Shown here: positions 34,850 through 45,150 of the stretch, piece after piece | Layout: every line of letters starts with the position of its first letter | Position numbering within the stretch: position 1 is the first letter of the stretch | DNA from: Homalodisca vitripennis | Taxonomy: Eukaryota > Arthropoda > Insecta > Hemiptera > Cicadellidae | DNA length: 64,000 nucleotides | Assembly (NCBI RefSeq): GCF_021130785.1 | Contig: NW_025777445.1 | Coordinates: 1-64,000, forward strand | Direction: 5' to 3' | Notes under the pieces: model-generated | Seen by the model: the letters and a program-made list of their open reading frames with translations, nothing else | The model's database searches: none | Told to the model about the DNA's origin: nothing | Made by a program: the position numbers and the translations under genes

Positions 34850-36675
34850 CTATTGTAATTACTCGTATTACGGCCATCACTTTGGATTTGGTCTCGGGCC
34901 CATGACATTTGTATTGTGATATTTGTCATTTCGTTTCAATTCAGATTAAGATAAGGATTAAAAGAACTAAAAAATAAAATAGCAATATTTTTTAAAGAAT
35001 TATTTCTATTAGTTTGACACAATTACAACTAACCGTTGGACACTAAGAACAGCTATATCACCTTCAGACAACTAACTGAATTTAGCAATATTATAAGGTT
35101 TTGTTTACGCTTACCTGACGCTAATTATACATTTATTTACCGTAGGACTGTTGGGCTTATGTGTGTATAGCAACTGTTAATATGATTTGTGGAAAATTTT
35201 AATTTTTAACACTTTATACACCGCCACAGAAAGTGTAGTGTGTTTTCTGTCTTAAGAGAAATTCCTATATCCCTTCAATCGAAAAAGCAGGTTTATGTGC
35301 TATACATTGTAAACTGCCATCTTATGACTTATAAAAACACGTATAGGCTTCTAAATGACATAATTTTATGACCGGCCAAGGCTATAAACGATGGTTTTTC
35401 TTAGAAGTATTTATATTTCCGGAAACACAATTGTATCAATGTATTATACATTATGCACCTTATTTTACGCTAAATAAAAATTTATAGGTTTTTCGTTAAC
35501 TTTCTCTTTTTAGGCAACCATTTTAACGACATGAATATATTAATTCATTCAGGTGCAAGATGATTATACTCTTAAATTGTATCCTTTAGCCATGCTTTAA
35601 ATTGGCTCATGCATATTACATAGTAAAAAATAACCATGCAAAACACTAAAAAATAGTTAATAGGACACACAATCAAGATTGTAACATCTGCTTTAAACCC
35701 TTCCTTGTAGGGAAGGCGGTTCATTCCAATTTTGGTTTTTGTGAGGGAATTTATGAAGATAATAATTCGTTAGTTTGCTAAAATAGCTTATGTTAATGTA
35801 TTATTGTACGTATGTATGTATTTAAAAATATGTTTTATTAAATAATATTTCCCTAGTTTTAATTATAGTTTACAATTGAATATACATTTCAAGGAAAAAT
35901 ATGATATCAGGTATTTGTTATAAAAATTAAATTAAGAGACCAATGCAAATTCCACAAATTAAATTTTAAGTTTTAAGTAAAGACATATATTAGCGTGTCA
36001 ACCTTTTGAAAACTACACAACATAAAAACTAAAAATAACAAATTAGCTTACTAAGCATTCGAGCGACCGAAAAAGCACGACCATGCATGTATGTACGCTT
36101 AGACTAACGTGGAAAACTTTTCATGGGGATCCATAAACATTTTTGAGATAGAGTACTAGAGTAAAATTTTTTCCGGATATACTTTATTTTTCTAAATTTA
36201 ATTCTAGGGGATACGTCATTCTGTTTCGCAGGCCAACACCACACTTGAGCTCTGTAATTCCTTCGCATTAAGAATACAAGGATATAAAAAGAATTCAATA
36301 CATTTAAGTTTTGATAATTTTGTGCTGTAAGATTCTAATTGTTTGGCTTGACAAAAATTTCGAATTATATTATAATATCATTCAAACCATAATTTCGTAT
36401 ATTAAAATTATAACCCACATTTTTATTATAAAAACTAAAGAACAAGAGTGATAGGTTTCTTAAAAAAATTATGCTTATTTACACTTTTAATACTTAATTT
36501 TTAATACTAAAACTCTGTAATTAATAAAAAGTTGTTAAATGAAATTTAGCACACGAAATATCTGTTAAATACCTTGGTTATAAAGCTCAAATACATTCAG
36601 CTGCTTATAAATTTCAAAATTATTTAAATTTGTTTTATTTATTGTTTAAAATTTTATAACAAGTAAAAATATAGT
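34850..36675 (+). repeat. Paralogous block (partner 57540-59280)
   Basis: It is collinear with 57540-59280. Examples are ACTAACCGTTGGACACTAAG/ACTAACCGTTAGACACCAAT, CACCTTCAGACAACT, TTCCAATTTTGGTTTTTGTG near 35725, CAATTTAAAGCATGGCTAAA on the minus strand near 35590, and GTACGCTTAGACTAACGTGG near 36095. Helitron copy B sits at its right end. No recognised protein, but see the finding on a frame preserved in both copies near 35560-35750. Confidence 0.6.
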
Positions 36676-36678
36676 AGT

Positions 36679-37200
36679 CTAGCCTACTGTCGGACTCAAT
36701 CACGAAGGGGATTTCTTATGAGCAGGCCCCCTAGCCTACTGTCAGAGTCAATCACGAGGGAGGATTTTGTATGAGCAGGCCCTCTAGCCTACTGTCAGAG
36801 TCAATCGCGAGGGGGAGTTTTTTTCGGTAGCCCCCTAGTCTACTGTCAGATTTAATCACGCGGGGGAAATTCGTATGAGCAGGCCCCCTAGCTTACTGTC
36901 AGAGTCAATCACGAGGGGGAGTTTTTTCGGTAGCCCCCTAGTCTACTGTCAGATTCAATCACGAGGGGGGATTTTGTATGAGCAGGCCCCCTAGCCTACT
37001 GTCAGAGTCAATCGCGAGGGGGAGTTTTTTTCGGTAGCCCCCTAGTCTACTGTCAGATTCAATCACGCGGGGGAAATTTCGTATGAGCAGGCCCCTTAGC
37101 TTACTGTCAGAGTCAATCACGAAGGGGAATTTTGTATGAGCAGGCCCCCTAGCCTACTGCCAGAGTCAATCACGACGGGAAGTTTTGGTTCGGGAGACCC
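36679..37200. repeat. Ten-unit ~52-bp hairpin minisatellite (Helitron B)
   Basis: Units start at about 36679, 36731, 36784, 36835, 36888, 36938, 36991, 37042, 37096 and 37149 (lengths 50-54 bp). All begin CTAG except the ninth, TTAG. Both become CTRR on the minus strand. Each unit carries complementary G- and C-runs of about five bases. Loop type alternates in most of the array (TATGAGCAGG and TTTCGGTAG), making a ~104-bp higher-order repeat. Confidence 0.93.
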
Positions 37201-37228
37201 CCTTACCTACTGTCAGTGTCAATCTGGT

Positions 37229-37432
37229 TTACTGAAGAAGTTCGCCATACACGATGTTCCTCGCGTAACCGACTTCTTCGAATACTCGACCAGGATGGAC
37301 AAGGACCACGATGTCTTCTGGGCGTCGAACTCTACTGAGCAGGACGTACAACTGGTCGTGGGTAAAACAGTCAGTGCGAAAGTCGAATCCGACAAGATCC
37401 ATTGTCTGACCTTGACTCTTGTGACCGGTCAT
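37229..37432 (-). pseudogene. Helitron PIF1-type helicase C-terminal fragment, copy B
   Basis: This 67-residue frame carries two helicase signatures in the right order: GHKSQGQT (residues 3-10, motif V region) and QLYVLLSRV (residues 27-35, motif VI region), followed by YARNIVYGELLQ and a stop. Helitron proteins join a rolling-circle Rep nuclease to this 5'-to-3' DNA helicase. Only the last part survives; upstream the frame is blocked by stops, and no Rep domain is seen in the ~1.6 kb to the right. It is a non-coding relic, though better kept than copy A. Confidence 0.72.
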
Positions 37433-39066
37433 AGTGCATGGACGTCATTCATCAGTGGAATGACGTCACCGGACAAGTAACGCCGAAATTTACTGAAGAA
37501 TACTTCAATGTTTTGATCCGTTTTATATTTAACTTTAAAAACAGTGCACTCAAGTCGGAGATTTAAAATAAACCCATTGCCATACAATCTGAAATTATTT
37601 TCGGCTATAGTCGTATTATTTTATAAACATGTTAAAAATGTACTAATCTATGCTACGTTTTTGTATCATATTCAAGACACGATACTATTTTCTACTTAAT
37701 AATATTGTCATTCCCTATTAATTAAGTTGGAAATATTCATACTATTCTTAAATGTCTCAAAAGGTGCAGCTTTTTAAAAATGCAGTAGGCCAAAGTCCAT
37801 AAATGAAATAATTAAAAATAAAATAGCTTGGAAAGGTTTTAAATTCTGTCAATATAAATAATTGTAAGAAAATATTGGTTTTTTACATACTCAGGTCTTA
37901 TTAGGTAAGATAGGTTATTCCTGCGAGGACCTGGTTTAGCAGCTCGTGTACTAAAACTCAATATTTAACCCACGTTTTCCCGCTTTACTGTCTAGATTGT
38001 ATCAACTATTTATTTTAGAATCGTGACTAAACAAATATTATAATAGTTTTATTCAACTCCAAACATTGTTCTGCTTAAGTGTTTGTAAAACCACCAGCTG
38101 TATGAGAAACAGTTGAATAATTAACAAATTTTGAATCATATAACTTGCTGGTAAATGAATCAGTTCCAAATAATTCGTTTTCCCTTAAACATCAAATTTA
38201 ATATAACCTATATCGCCAGCTATATTTTTATCACGTGTCACACGAATCTAGTTTAGTTAATTACTTAATCCAATGGATAACACCAATAATATTATGGTAT
38301 GATGGATCATTACACAAACCTTTATATGAGATTTTGGAAATTTAGAAAATAATACATTTTATTGTAAAACTATGTTTTCCAAGTAAGCCTCTATAAAATA
38401 TAGATTATTCATATATTTAACTATAATTCTTTTCCACTTAAAATCATCACCGTATATTTTGTCAATATGCTAATGTTAATCATCATACAGGGTGCTGATA
38501 CTAATACAATACTAAACGTAATACCCCGCCTACATTCAAAATATAAAAAGCAACATACAAAATATATAAAGAACGTGAAACTCTATAATAGTACCTTAAC
38601 GTACCTATTTTCCTGTTTAATGAAATGTGATTAATACCCGTGGGTCCAAATATTGAAAAGAATGGCGAAAATTAGACTTTTTAACCTAGGGTAGTCTTAA
38701 ATTAATTCAATCTACATAGATGTTTTAATAAAAAAACAATCCAAAGACTTTTTACACAAAATTATGTTGAGTAGGTTTAATATATATTTCTTTGTAGAGG
38801 GGAAAGGAACTTTACATTTTTAAAAGTTTTTACATGTTACGTAAAAATTGGTTTAGGGTGGTTCTTAGATTATCTTAAAATACTTATATGTACCGCACCA
38901 ATATATTATGCGATATTGAAATCTAGAGTGTATCAAGGAAAAATAGAGGAACACAATAGATCAATATTACTAATATTTCATAAGAAGTTTTAATAGAAAG
39001 TCTTTTTATATTCCGACCATTATTATGTTTTTCCAAACTCCTGTGCACCTGATGAGACATAAGGAT

Positions 39067-39710
39067 ACAGGGTGCGTTATGAAAGTAATGAGCATTTACT
39101 AAAAAACAAAAAAGATCTATTCATGCGATTGATACAAATCAACAAAATACTTCAACATATCCTCCTCCTGCATCAATAAACCTGCGTAGACAACTCTATC
39201 ATGTCTGGAAAGTGCTCTTTGAAATTCTCGAGTGGAATGCTCCTCAGGATCATTATAACTTCAGCTTGGTTGTTCTCAACTGACTTCCAGTGCTATCGCT
39301 TCAGCTCTCTCTTCAGTCAATGGAACAGAAAAAAATACACGGAGCTATATCAGGGCTGTAAGCAGGCTGGGGCACCACGCAGGTCTTGCTCTGATCAGGT
39401 AGTGGGTAACAACGAAAGCCGTGTGGCTGGGGGCATTTTCGTGATGGAGTTTGAAGATGACTTTAATATCAGGCCTGATGCGGGCGATCCGGCGTTTCAG
39501 TCTCAAGCACCTCCAGATAAAGGACTGCGTTGACAGTTTTTCCTTGCGGTATAAAACTCAAAAGGTACGATTCCTCTAACGTCAAAGAAGACACTCAGCA
39601 TTGTTTTGATATGCGATTGCAAATGTGCATTAAATATGCATTTTGTTTGGGTAAGAATTGTGTGCCACTCGGAGCTCTGCCTTTTCGATTCTGGATTTAA
39701 ATATGTACTG
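39067..39710 (-). pseudogene. Mariner element, 5'-truncated, dead transposase
   Basis: The right-hand ITR lies at 39067 onward (CAGGGTGCGTTATGAAAGTA) next to a TA at 39065-39066. Minus-strand reading with frameshifts gives NPESKRQSSEWHT, KTMLSVFFDVRGIVPFEF, then IPQGKTVNAVLYLEVL, HHENAPSHTAFVV, YSPDIAPCIFF and RFIDAGGGYVE at the C-terminus. These are the DDD catalytic regions of mariner (IS630/Tc1 superfamily). Two acidic catalytic positions are changed (HHDN to HHEN; APCDFF to APCIFF). The first third of the transposase and the other ITR are missing. Confidence 0.85.
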
Positions 39711-39929
39711 ATGCAGTTGTATAACTCACATGTATATCAAATATGTGTGCTAGGGTTATTGAAGCTGATGCATTATCCTCCAAAACTACTTACTCTAATT
39801 CTTGATGAAACGGAAATTAAGATATTATCAGTTACGGAGAGAAATTTTAATATTTGTAATATTTGTGTGTTTATAATTGTATAAGTAAAATATAGTTAGC
39901 CAATATAAATACTGTAATTTGGCTTGGCC
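39711..39929. other. Short AT-rich spacer
   Basis: No feature is recognised. The nearby plus-strand frame (39606-39884) is a shadow across the mariner end. Confidence 0.4.
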
Positions 39930-40255
39930 TGTTATTATCTCTTGTACTGTGAAAGAGAGATCTGGCGTGAATTTCAGTAACTAATAGAATGAGTTAAAAC
40001 ATCTATAACACATTTTGTAACAAATTTTTGCCACTAAGTTTTTAATTATTGAATTATACCTATCAAACAAAAATGAGTTACTGGTTTTATATGTTAAATA
40101 AAAAGCATTTACTAATTTTAACTCATTACGAAAATCTTGCTTACTAGAAATGCTATAAATATATCTGGAAAACACGAGTAAGAAAATATTTCTCATCAAC
40201 AGTTACATATATTTTTGATAAAACTACGTGAAAACTTTCAGTACATGTTCAGCTG
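39930..40255 (-). repeat. Inverted family F segment
   Basis: Read on the minus strand, this matches 10580-10900: ATTCACGCCAGATCTCTC, TTAACTCATTCTATTAGTTA, AGTAAGCAAGAT and TGATGAGAAATA. It is the only clear F segment found in reverse orientation. It ends where the Jockey element starts, which suggests a rearrangement breakpoint. Confidence 0.7.
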
Positions 40256-40290
40256 TGTTTATGCGGTATGTAAATAGGTTTAACCAAAAA

Positions 40291-42181
40291 ATGGATCAGC
40301 AAAATAGTAATAGATTAAATATTTTTAAAGCTTTGATTGATAATAGTGATGATATAGATGAAGACAATAACTATTCACCCTCAGAATGTTCAGAGAGTTC
40401 AGACTCAGAAGATCGAAGAAAATTAAAAGTCAAGAAAAACAAGAGCCTACATAAAGTTTACATAAATAAAGGACTACTGACCGGTCAAGCATCCACCTCG
40501 ACTTTTAGGGTTTATTCTTCTGAAAAAGAGGCCCGGATGGCGGCTCCCGCTGCCCCAGCGACCTCCCACGGCCTGATGGAGACCTCCGATGGCCCATTGG
40601 AGACCATCCACGACCTGCCGACTGCATCTCGACCCAGCAACGCCGTGCCACCCGGGACAGGAGATCAGGTTCCGGGTGAAGTCGGGATTACCCCCGAGAG
40701 CTGCCAGGGTGCGGCGACCAAGTGCCAGGGGAACCCACGCCGGTCGGAATCCCAAAAATGCCTTTCCAAAGGCCACCTGACACAACCGGGGACTTCTGCT
40801 CCAGTTGCCCAGCTGATGGATCCAGCTACTACTGAGGCCAACTCTGGAACTTCAGGCCGTCCTGCCGCGGGACTGCGGAAACGACAAGCGGCTCCAGCTC
40901 CGACTCTTCCGCCGAAAAGCCGACGGACGGACACCTACGCAGGCGAAGACATAGACGTCGAGCTAGGGCCACGCATTCCTCCCATCATCCTGGACGTCCC
41001 CAAAAGGATGGGCCAGCCATGCTGTTACCATCAAACAGCTGGTTGGGGGCGACCTGGAGGCAATCTACACCGCTCGGACGCTACGGCTGAAGACGAGCAC
41101 CGTGGCCCACCTTCAGCAACTACAAAGGTACTTACAGGAACGGGGGCTGAAGTTCCACACTTTCGCCATGACCAATGAGCGCCTCCTCAAGGTGGTGATC
41201 AAAGGTCTCTCAGCCACCCTATCGCCGGAAGAGGTCGTCGAGGCTTTCCTAGGAGAATGCTATGGCATCGTGGAGGCCAAGCTCCTGAAGACAAGACGTG
41301 GACAACCGACCAGCCTGTGGCTCATCACCCTCCGTGGAGGCGATGGGCTCCGGCCTCCTACTGATGTCTACACCGCCCGGACTCTGTTCTTCTGCAGGCT
41401 GGAGGTCAGGAAGTACACCAGGCCTAGTGGACCAGTCCAGTGCCACCGATGCCAGGGGTTTGGGCATGGCTCCAGCCACTGCCACCGTGAGCTCCGCTGC
41501 GTACGATGCGGTGATAATCATCCGTCCAGCCTCTGCCCGAAGGAAGCTTCAAGCCCGGCCAGATGCTGCAATTGTGGAGAGGCCCACTCTGCCAACTACC
41601 GTGGGTGTGTCACCTTCAAAAACGAGAAGCAGCTCTCGTATGCTGCCGTTGCCAGGAGGGTTCAGAGGCCTGTACCTTCCACGATTGAGCCTCCTAAGCC
41701 TCGAGAAGCTCCTGCTCCTGCCCCTCCTGCCACCGTAGATGACACCGCGGAGCCCTCCACTGAAAACCGGGAGGAAGACGACTTCAAAATGGTAGGGCGT
41801 CGCCGTCATCGCCCAGCTCGGAAGCCCGGCCTCGGGGGGCCCGTTCTCGTTCAACTCCGAAGACCTCAACCTCCGAGACACGGCAACCCCCTGCCTCTCA
41901 TCAACTAGAGAACCCAACAATCGAGGACACTCCTGCCCCTGCCAGACCAGCACTACCCAGGCCCACACCGAGACCTCGTGCTGAGCCACCTAAGCCTGCT
42001 TCCAGCCCTGAACTACAAGCCCAGCCGCCCACAAAAAAACATCACGCCGATTTCTCATCCGGCTTCCCTCCTGCCTCAGGATCTCAAGGTAAGACTAAAT
42101 CGGATTCTTTCTCAGCTGACCAACATAGTGGCGTTGATGTCACGCCTCATGGACATGTTGTCCGGCACCGTCCATGGGTAA
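40291..42181 (+). pseudogene. Jockey ORF1 (gag-like nucleic-acid-binding protein), frameshifted
   Basis: I chose ATG 40291 (MDQQNSNRLN) because the ATG at 40228 lies in inverted F sequence. The order is an acidic, serine-rich N-terminus; a proline/alanine-rich stretch; IPPIILDVPK; a PRE_C2HC-like domain (HAVTIKQLVGG, then FHTFAMTNERLLKVVIKGL); then three knuckles, CHRCQGFGHGSSHC, CVRCGDNHPSSLC and CCNCGEAHSANYRGC. The frame shifts near 41005 in a CCCCAAAAGG stretch. Further shifts are likely near 41838 (G run) and 42080, with a stop at 41906 in the current frame. The tail is proline-rich and ends in a helical LSQLTNIVALMSRLMDM. The product would bind element RNA for packaging and targeting. 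Confidence 0.82.
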
Positions 42182-43909
42182 ACTGAGAGTTGTCAGCTGG
42201 AACGCCGACGGGCTGGCAAACAAGCGGCTGGAACTCGGTCAGCTACTAACTGAAATGGATGTGGACATCGCTCTTCTACAGGAGACTCACTTCAGGGCGA
42301 CAGATCGCTTCAATATCCCCAATTACCAGATATACCGCACCGATAGGCAGCTACAACCAACCCGGCGGAGGCTCGGCGATCATAGTGCATCGGCGAGTGA
42401 CCCATCGTCTCCTGGCAGCAGTCCCTGCCCCAGGAGCTGAGATCACCCGGATTGCCATCCACTACAGCGGAGCCGAACTGGAGATTGCCTCCGTCTACAA
42501 TCCACCTAGAAACACTCTGCAAACCCGCTGCCTTGATACCCTGCTGCGTCCTGGTTCCCCTGCACTTGTTGCTGTGGACCTCAATGGAAAGCATCTGGAC
42601 TGGAGATGCTGGAACACCAACTCCAACGGCAGAAGTTTCCACTGTCTCCTAGACAACCGACTCCACATCCAACTACTGACACCTGAGGAGCCCACGCACT
42701 ACAATCACAATGGACGGCACCTCCCGGACATACTGGACATCGGTCTAGCTGGCTCGCTGGACGGACACATCGAGGTGTTTGCAGTGTCTGATCTCTCGTC
42801 AGACCACGTGCTACTTGTATTCGACCTCTCGGGCGACGGAGCGCCATCAAATCCTCCTACTCGTCCCACCAAGAACAACTGGCACCACTTTGTAAACCAC
42901 CTCGCTGACAGACATCGGCCACCACCAACTCCTGCCGAGTCACCGGACCAGCTAGACCGACAAGTACACGACTTGACTTCCATCCTCCAAGAAGCTATGA
43001 CGGCCTCGTCATCTCCTCTCTCCCGGACTGACATCACTCCACCTCTACCCGAGGAGTTGAGAGAGGAGATTCGCCTTCGTCGCAGGCTGCGAAGGGAGTA
43101 TCAGCAGTCCCCACGCCAAGCAGACCTTCAACCGCCAGGCCAGGAAGTGCTCTCTTCTCCTGGCTGAACACAGAGCGGCTGCGTGGGATGACTTTGTGGA
43201 ACATCAAGCTGACGGTGGTGTCGGTGGCATCTGGAAAATCTCAAGGGCACTTCGAGGGGAGAAGAAGACCAACCGACCACTTCATGGACAGCGTGGTATT
43301 GTCTACTCCCCTGGAGATTGAGCAGAGGCCTTCGCCGACACCATGGAAGACCAATTCTCCCCACTCGCGGATGTCTACGACGAGGACACGTGCGAAATGA
43401 TTGAAAAACTTCCTGGAGGAATACCAACCTGACGAAGACAACCTACTGCCCACTGTGACTACACTTGAAGTGCAAGACCATATTCGCCGCCTTCACCCGA
43501 AAAAGGCCCCTGGCCCGGACTCCTTAGGAACTCTAGCATTGAAGAACCTGCTGGCTTGGGTAATCGTCACGATCACCTGCATCTTCAACTCATGCCTACG
43601 CCTGGCTTACTATCCGACCACCTGGAAGGATGCCAAGGTGATCATGATACCCAAGCCCGGCAAGGACCGTCTCTTCCCGGAGAACCACAGGCCGATCTCC
43701 CTGCCTGTGCTCTCCAAGTTTCTGGAGAAGATCGTCTTGGCGAGATTCCCTGAGGAGTTCTTCACGTCTATCAGGACAGAACAATTCTGCTTTCGCACCG
43801 GCCACTCCACCACCCTTCAGCTTCGCAGAGTCCTGAAAAACATCAATGAAGCTATAGGAAGGAAGCACCACTCCACTTCGGTCCTGATAGACGTGAGCAA
43901 GGTGTGGCA
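42174..43909 (+). pseudogene. Jockey ORF2 (endonuclease and partial reverse transcriptase), broken
   Basis: It starts MGKLRVVSWNADGLANK; the ATG overlaps the ORF1 stop in ATGGGTAA. Endonuclease motifs are present: LLQETHF (Mg-binding Glu), GGGSAIIVH, VYNPP, VAVDLNGKHLDW, LPDILDI and SDLSSDHVLLVFDL (the SDH catalytic end). Reverse transcriptase motifs follow: HPKKAPGPDSLG, MIPKPGKDRLFPENHRPISL, FCFRTGHSTTLQL and LIDVSKVW, which should be DVSKAFD...VWH. The sequence stops there, so the YADD motif is missing. Frameshifts lie near 42350 and 43110-43130, with a TGA at about 43319. The family normally has about 900 residues; roughly 570 remain. Confidence 0.88.
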
Positions 43910-43911
43910 AT

Positions 43912-45150
43912 TGTTACCCTGTATACGTGTTTGTGCATGCTTGATACAAATGTTATAGTTTTTCATGAGAAGTATATTCTTACGTATGTCACACAGCAAT
44001 CCTTACGGCATTTTGTAGAAAGTTATTAAATATTCACAATTAAGTTAAACTAGCGCATGAAACCCAGCAACGATTAAGAACGCGCAACTACACCAAATTA
44101 AATGTAATACATTTAACATTTCAAAACAAGGAGTGGAACTTATTAAATACACATATGGTCTATAATTTGTAACCGTTTCAGTTACCTAATTAGTTACGGG
44201 AGTTTACACCAGAGCGCTCTTCCACAGAACTTTAAATGTACAATGTTCAATTTCAAATAAGATTAGGACTCATTTGTCGCTTGTAAAACTGAGTTATTCA
44301 CCTTTAAGTAATAATCATTTTCGGTGTTATGACGAAATATCAGTAGTTGTGCAGGATATGCGATAGCTTTAGTTTGGTTTCAGGTGAATACCTACTTGAG
44401 AAGACCACCCGTGATTAGATATTCGTTAGGAATGTAAATTGAATAATAGTATCAATAAATTTCCGAGAATTTGAATAGATGTTTTGACAATTTATATTAT
44501 GATAATTATGATAATCTATTTACTTAAGATTTTTAAGTATTTGGGTATGAAAACCTGCCATGAAAAAATAGTTGTTTTGAAATCTAATACCTGATTTCAA
44601 TTTCATCCTTTAAAAGTAAAAGGTGATTAAAATATTCCTCTACTTGTCAGTACTGCTGGCCATAACTGAAACGTTTTATGATTAATCAAGCGTAATATAT
44701 TGTAAATATACTTAGGCTGTTACATAGGTCCATTATTTAATATCAAAATAGAAAAACATTACAAAACATGAATCAAAAACTTAAAAAGAATGTGTCCTGC
44801 CTTTCTATATATGTTCCTTTTAGGAAAGAAATTATTAAATTGAGTAGAAATATAACTACAGGCGCTTGTAAACTAATAACGTGGATTTTTATCATTCATT
44901 AACAATAGCCATTAATTACTGTAAAAATGTCATCACAGTACGCATTTTGTATGATACTACAAAAGAAATCCAACTACTAAACCTGCAATGAGAAAAACAC
45001 AATAACTTATTTAAAGGTAGCACCACGCAAAATATTAGTATAGGTACAAGAAATATAGGCAAACTGTTGCATATTAACTAACGTAAACTAGTATATACAA
45101 CATCACTTATATAATAGCTAGTGGAACAATTGATTTCAGTTCAGAAAAAC
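43912..45150 (+). repeat. Paralogous block, copy 2 (partner 4050-5900)
   Basis: It carries TACGTATGTCACACAGCAAT, CCTTACGGCATTTTGTAG, AGTTACGGGAGTTTACACC, AGAGCGCTCTTCCACAG, GTCCATTATTTAATATCAAA and TATGTTCCTTTTAGGAAAG, in the same order as 4100-5520. The left end abuts the truncated Jockey. No gene is present. Confidence 0.6.

Larger units (their letters stand above)
36679..39040 (-). mobile_element. Helitron-like element, copy B
   Basis: It is near-identical to copy A over its whole length except for an array of ten rather than five units. The minus-strand order is AT-rich non-coding DNA (about 37500-39040), the helicase C-terminus ending in a natural stop at about 37226, and the array ending in CTAG. 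The helicase stop lying just upstream of the 3' terminus agrees with Helitron organisation. A mariner end begins 27 bp beyond the right boundary. Confidence 0.65.
40262..43909 (+). mobile_element. GC-rich Jockey-clade LINE, 3'-truncated
   Basis: The element has ORF1 (zinc-knuckle gag) and ORF2 (endonuclease plus the first part of reverse transcriptase). Most of it is far more GC-rich than the host sequence, changing abruptly near 40500. It ends inside the first catalytic motif of the reverse transcriptase and joins family F sequence at about 43912. Several frameshifts and at least one stop are present, so it is inactive. No target duplication can be assigned because the flanks are F sequence in opposite orientations. 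Confidence 0.88.

Noticed and set aside
36679..37200. The regular ~52-bp array as a CRISPR
   Set aside because: The units are similar end to end with no unique spacers, lie next to a Helitron helicase remnant, and the DNA is eukaryotic.
40228..40290. Upstream ATG for Jockey ORF1
   Set aside because: The first ~20 codons lie in inverted family F sequence, so the ATG at 40291 is preferred.
42310..43453. Many minus-strand frames across the Jockey
   Set aside because: They are shadows of the GC-rich ORF2 on the plus strand and contain no motif of their own.
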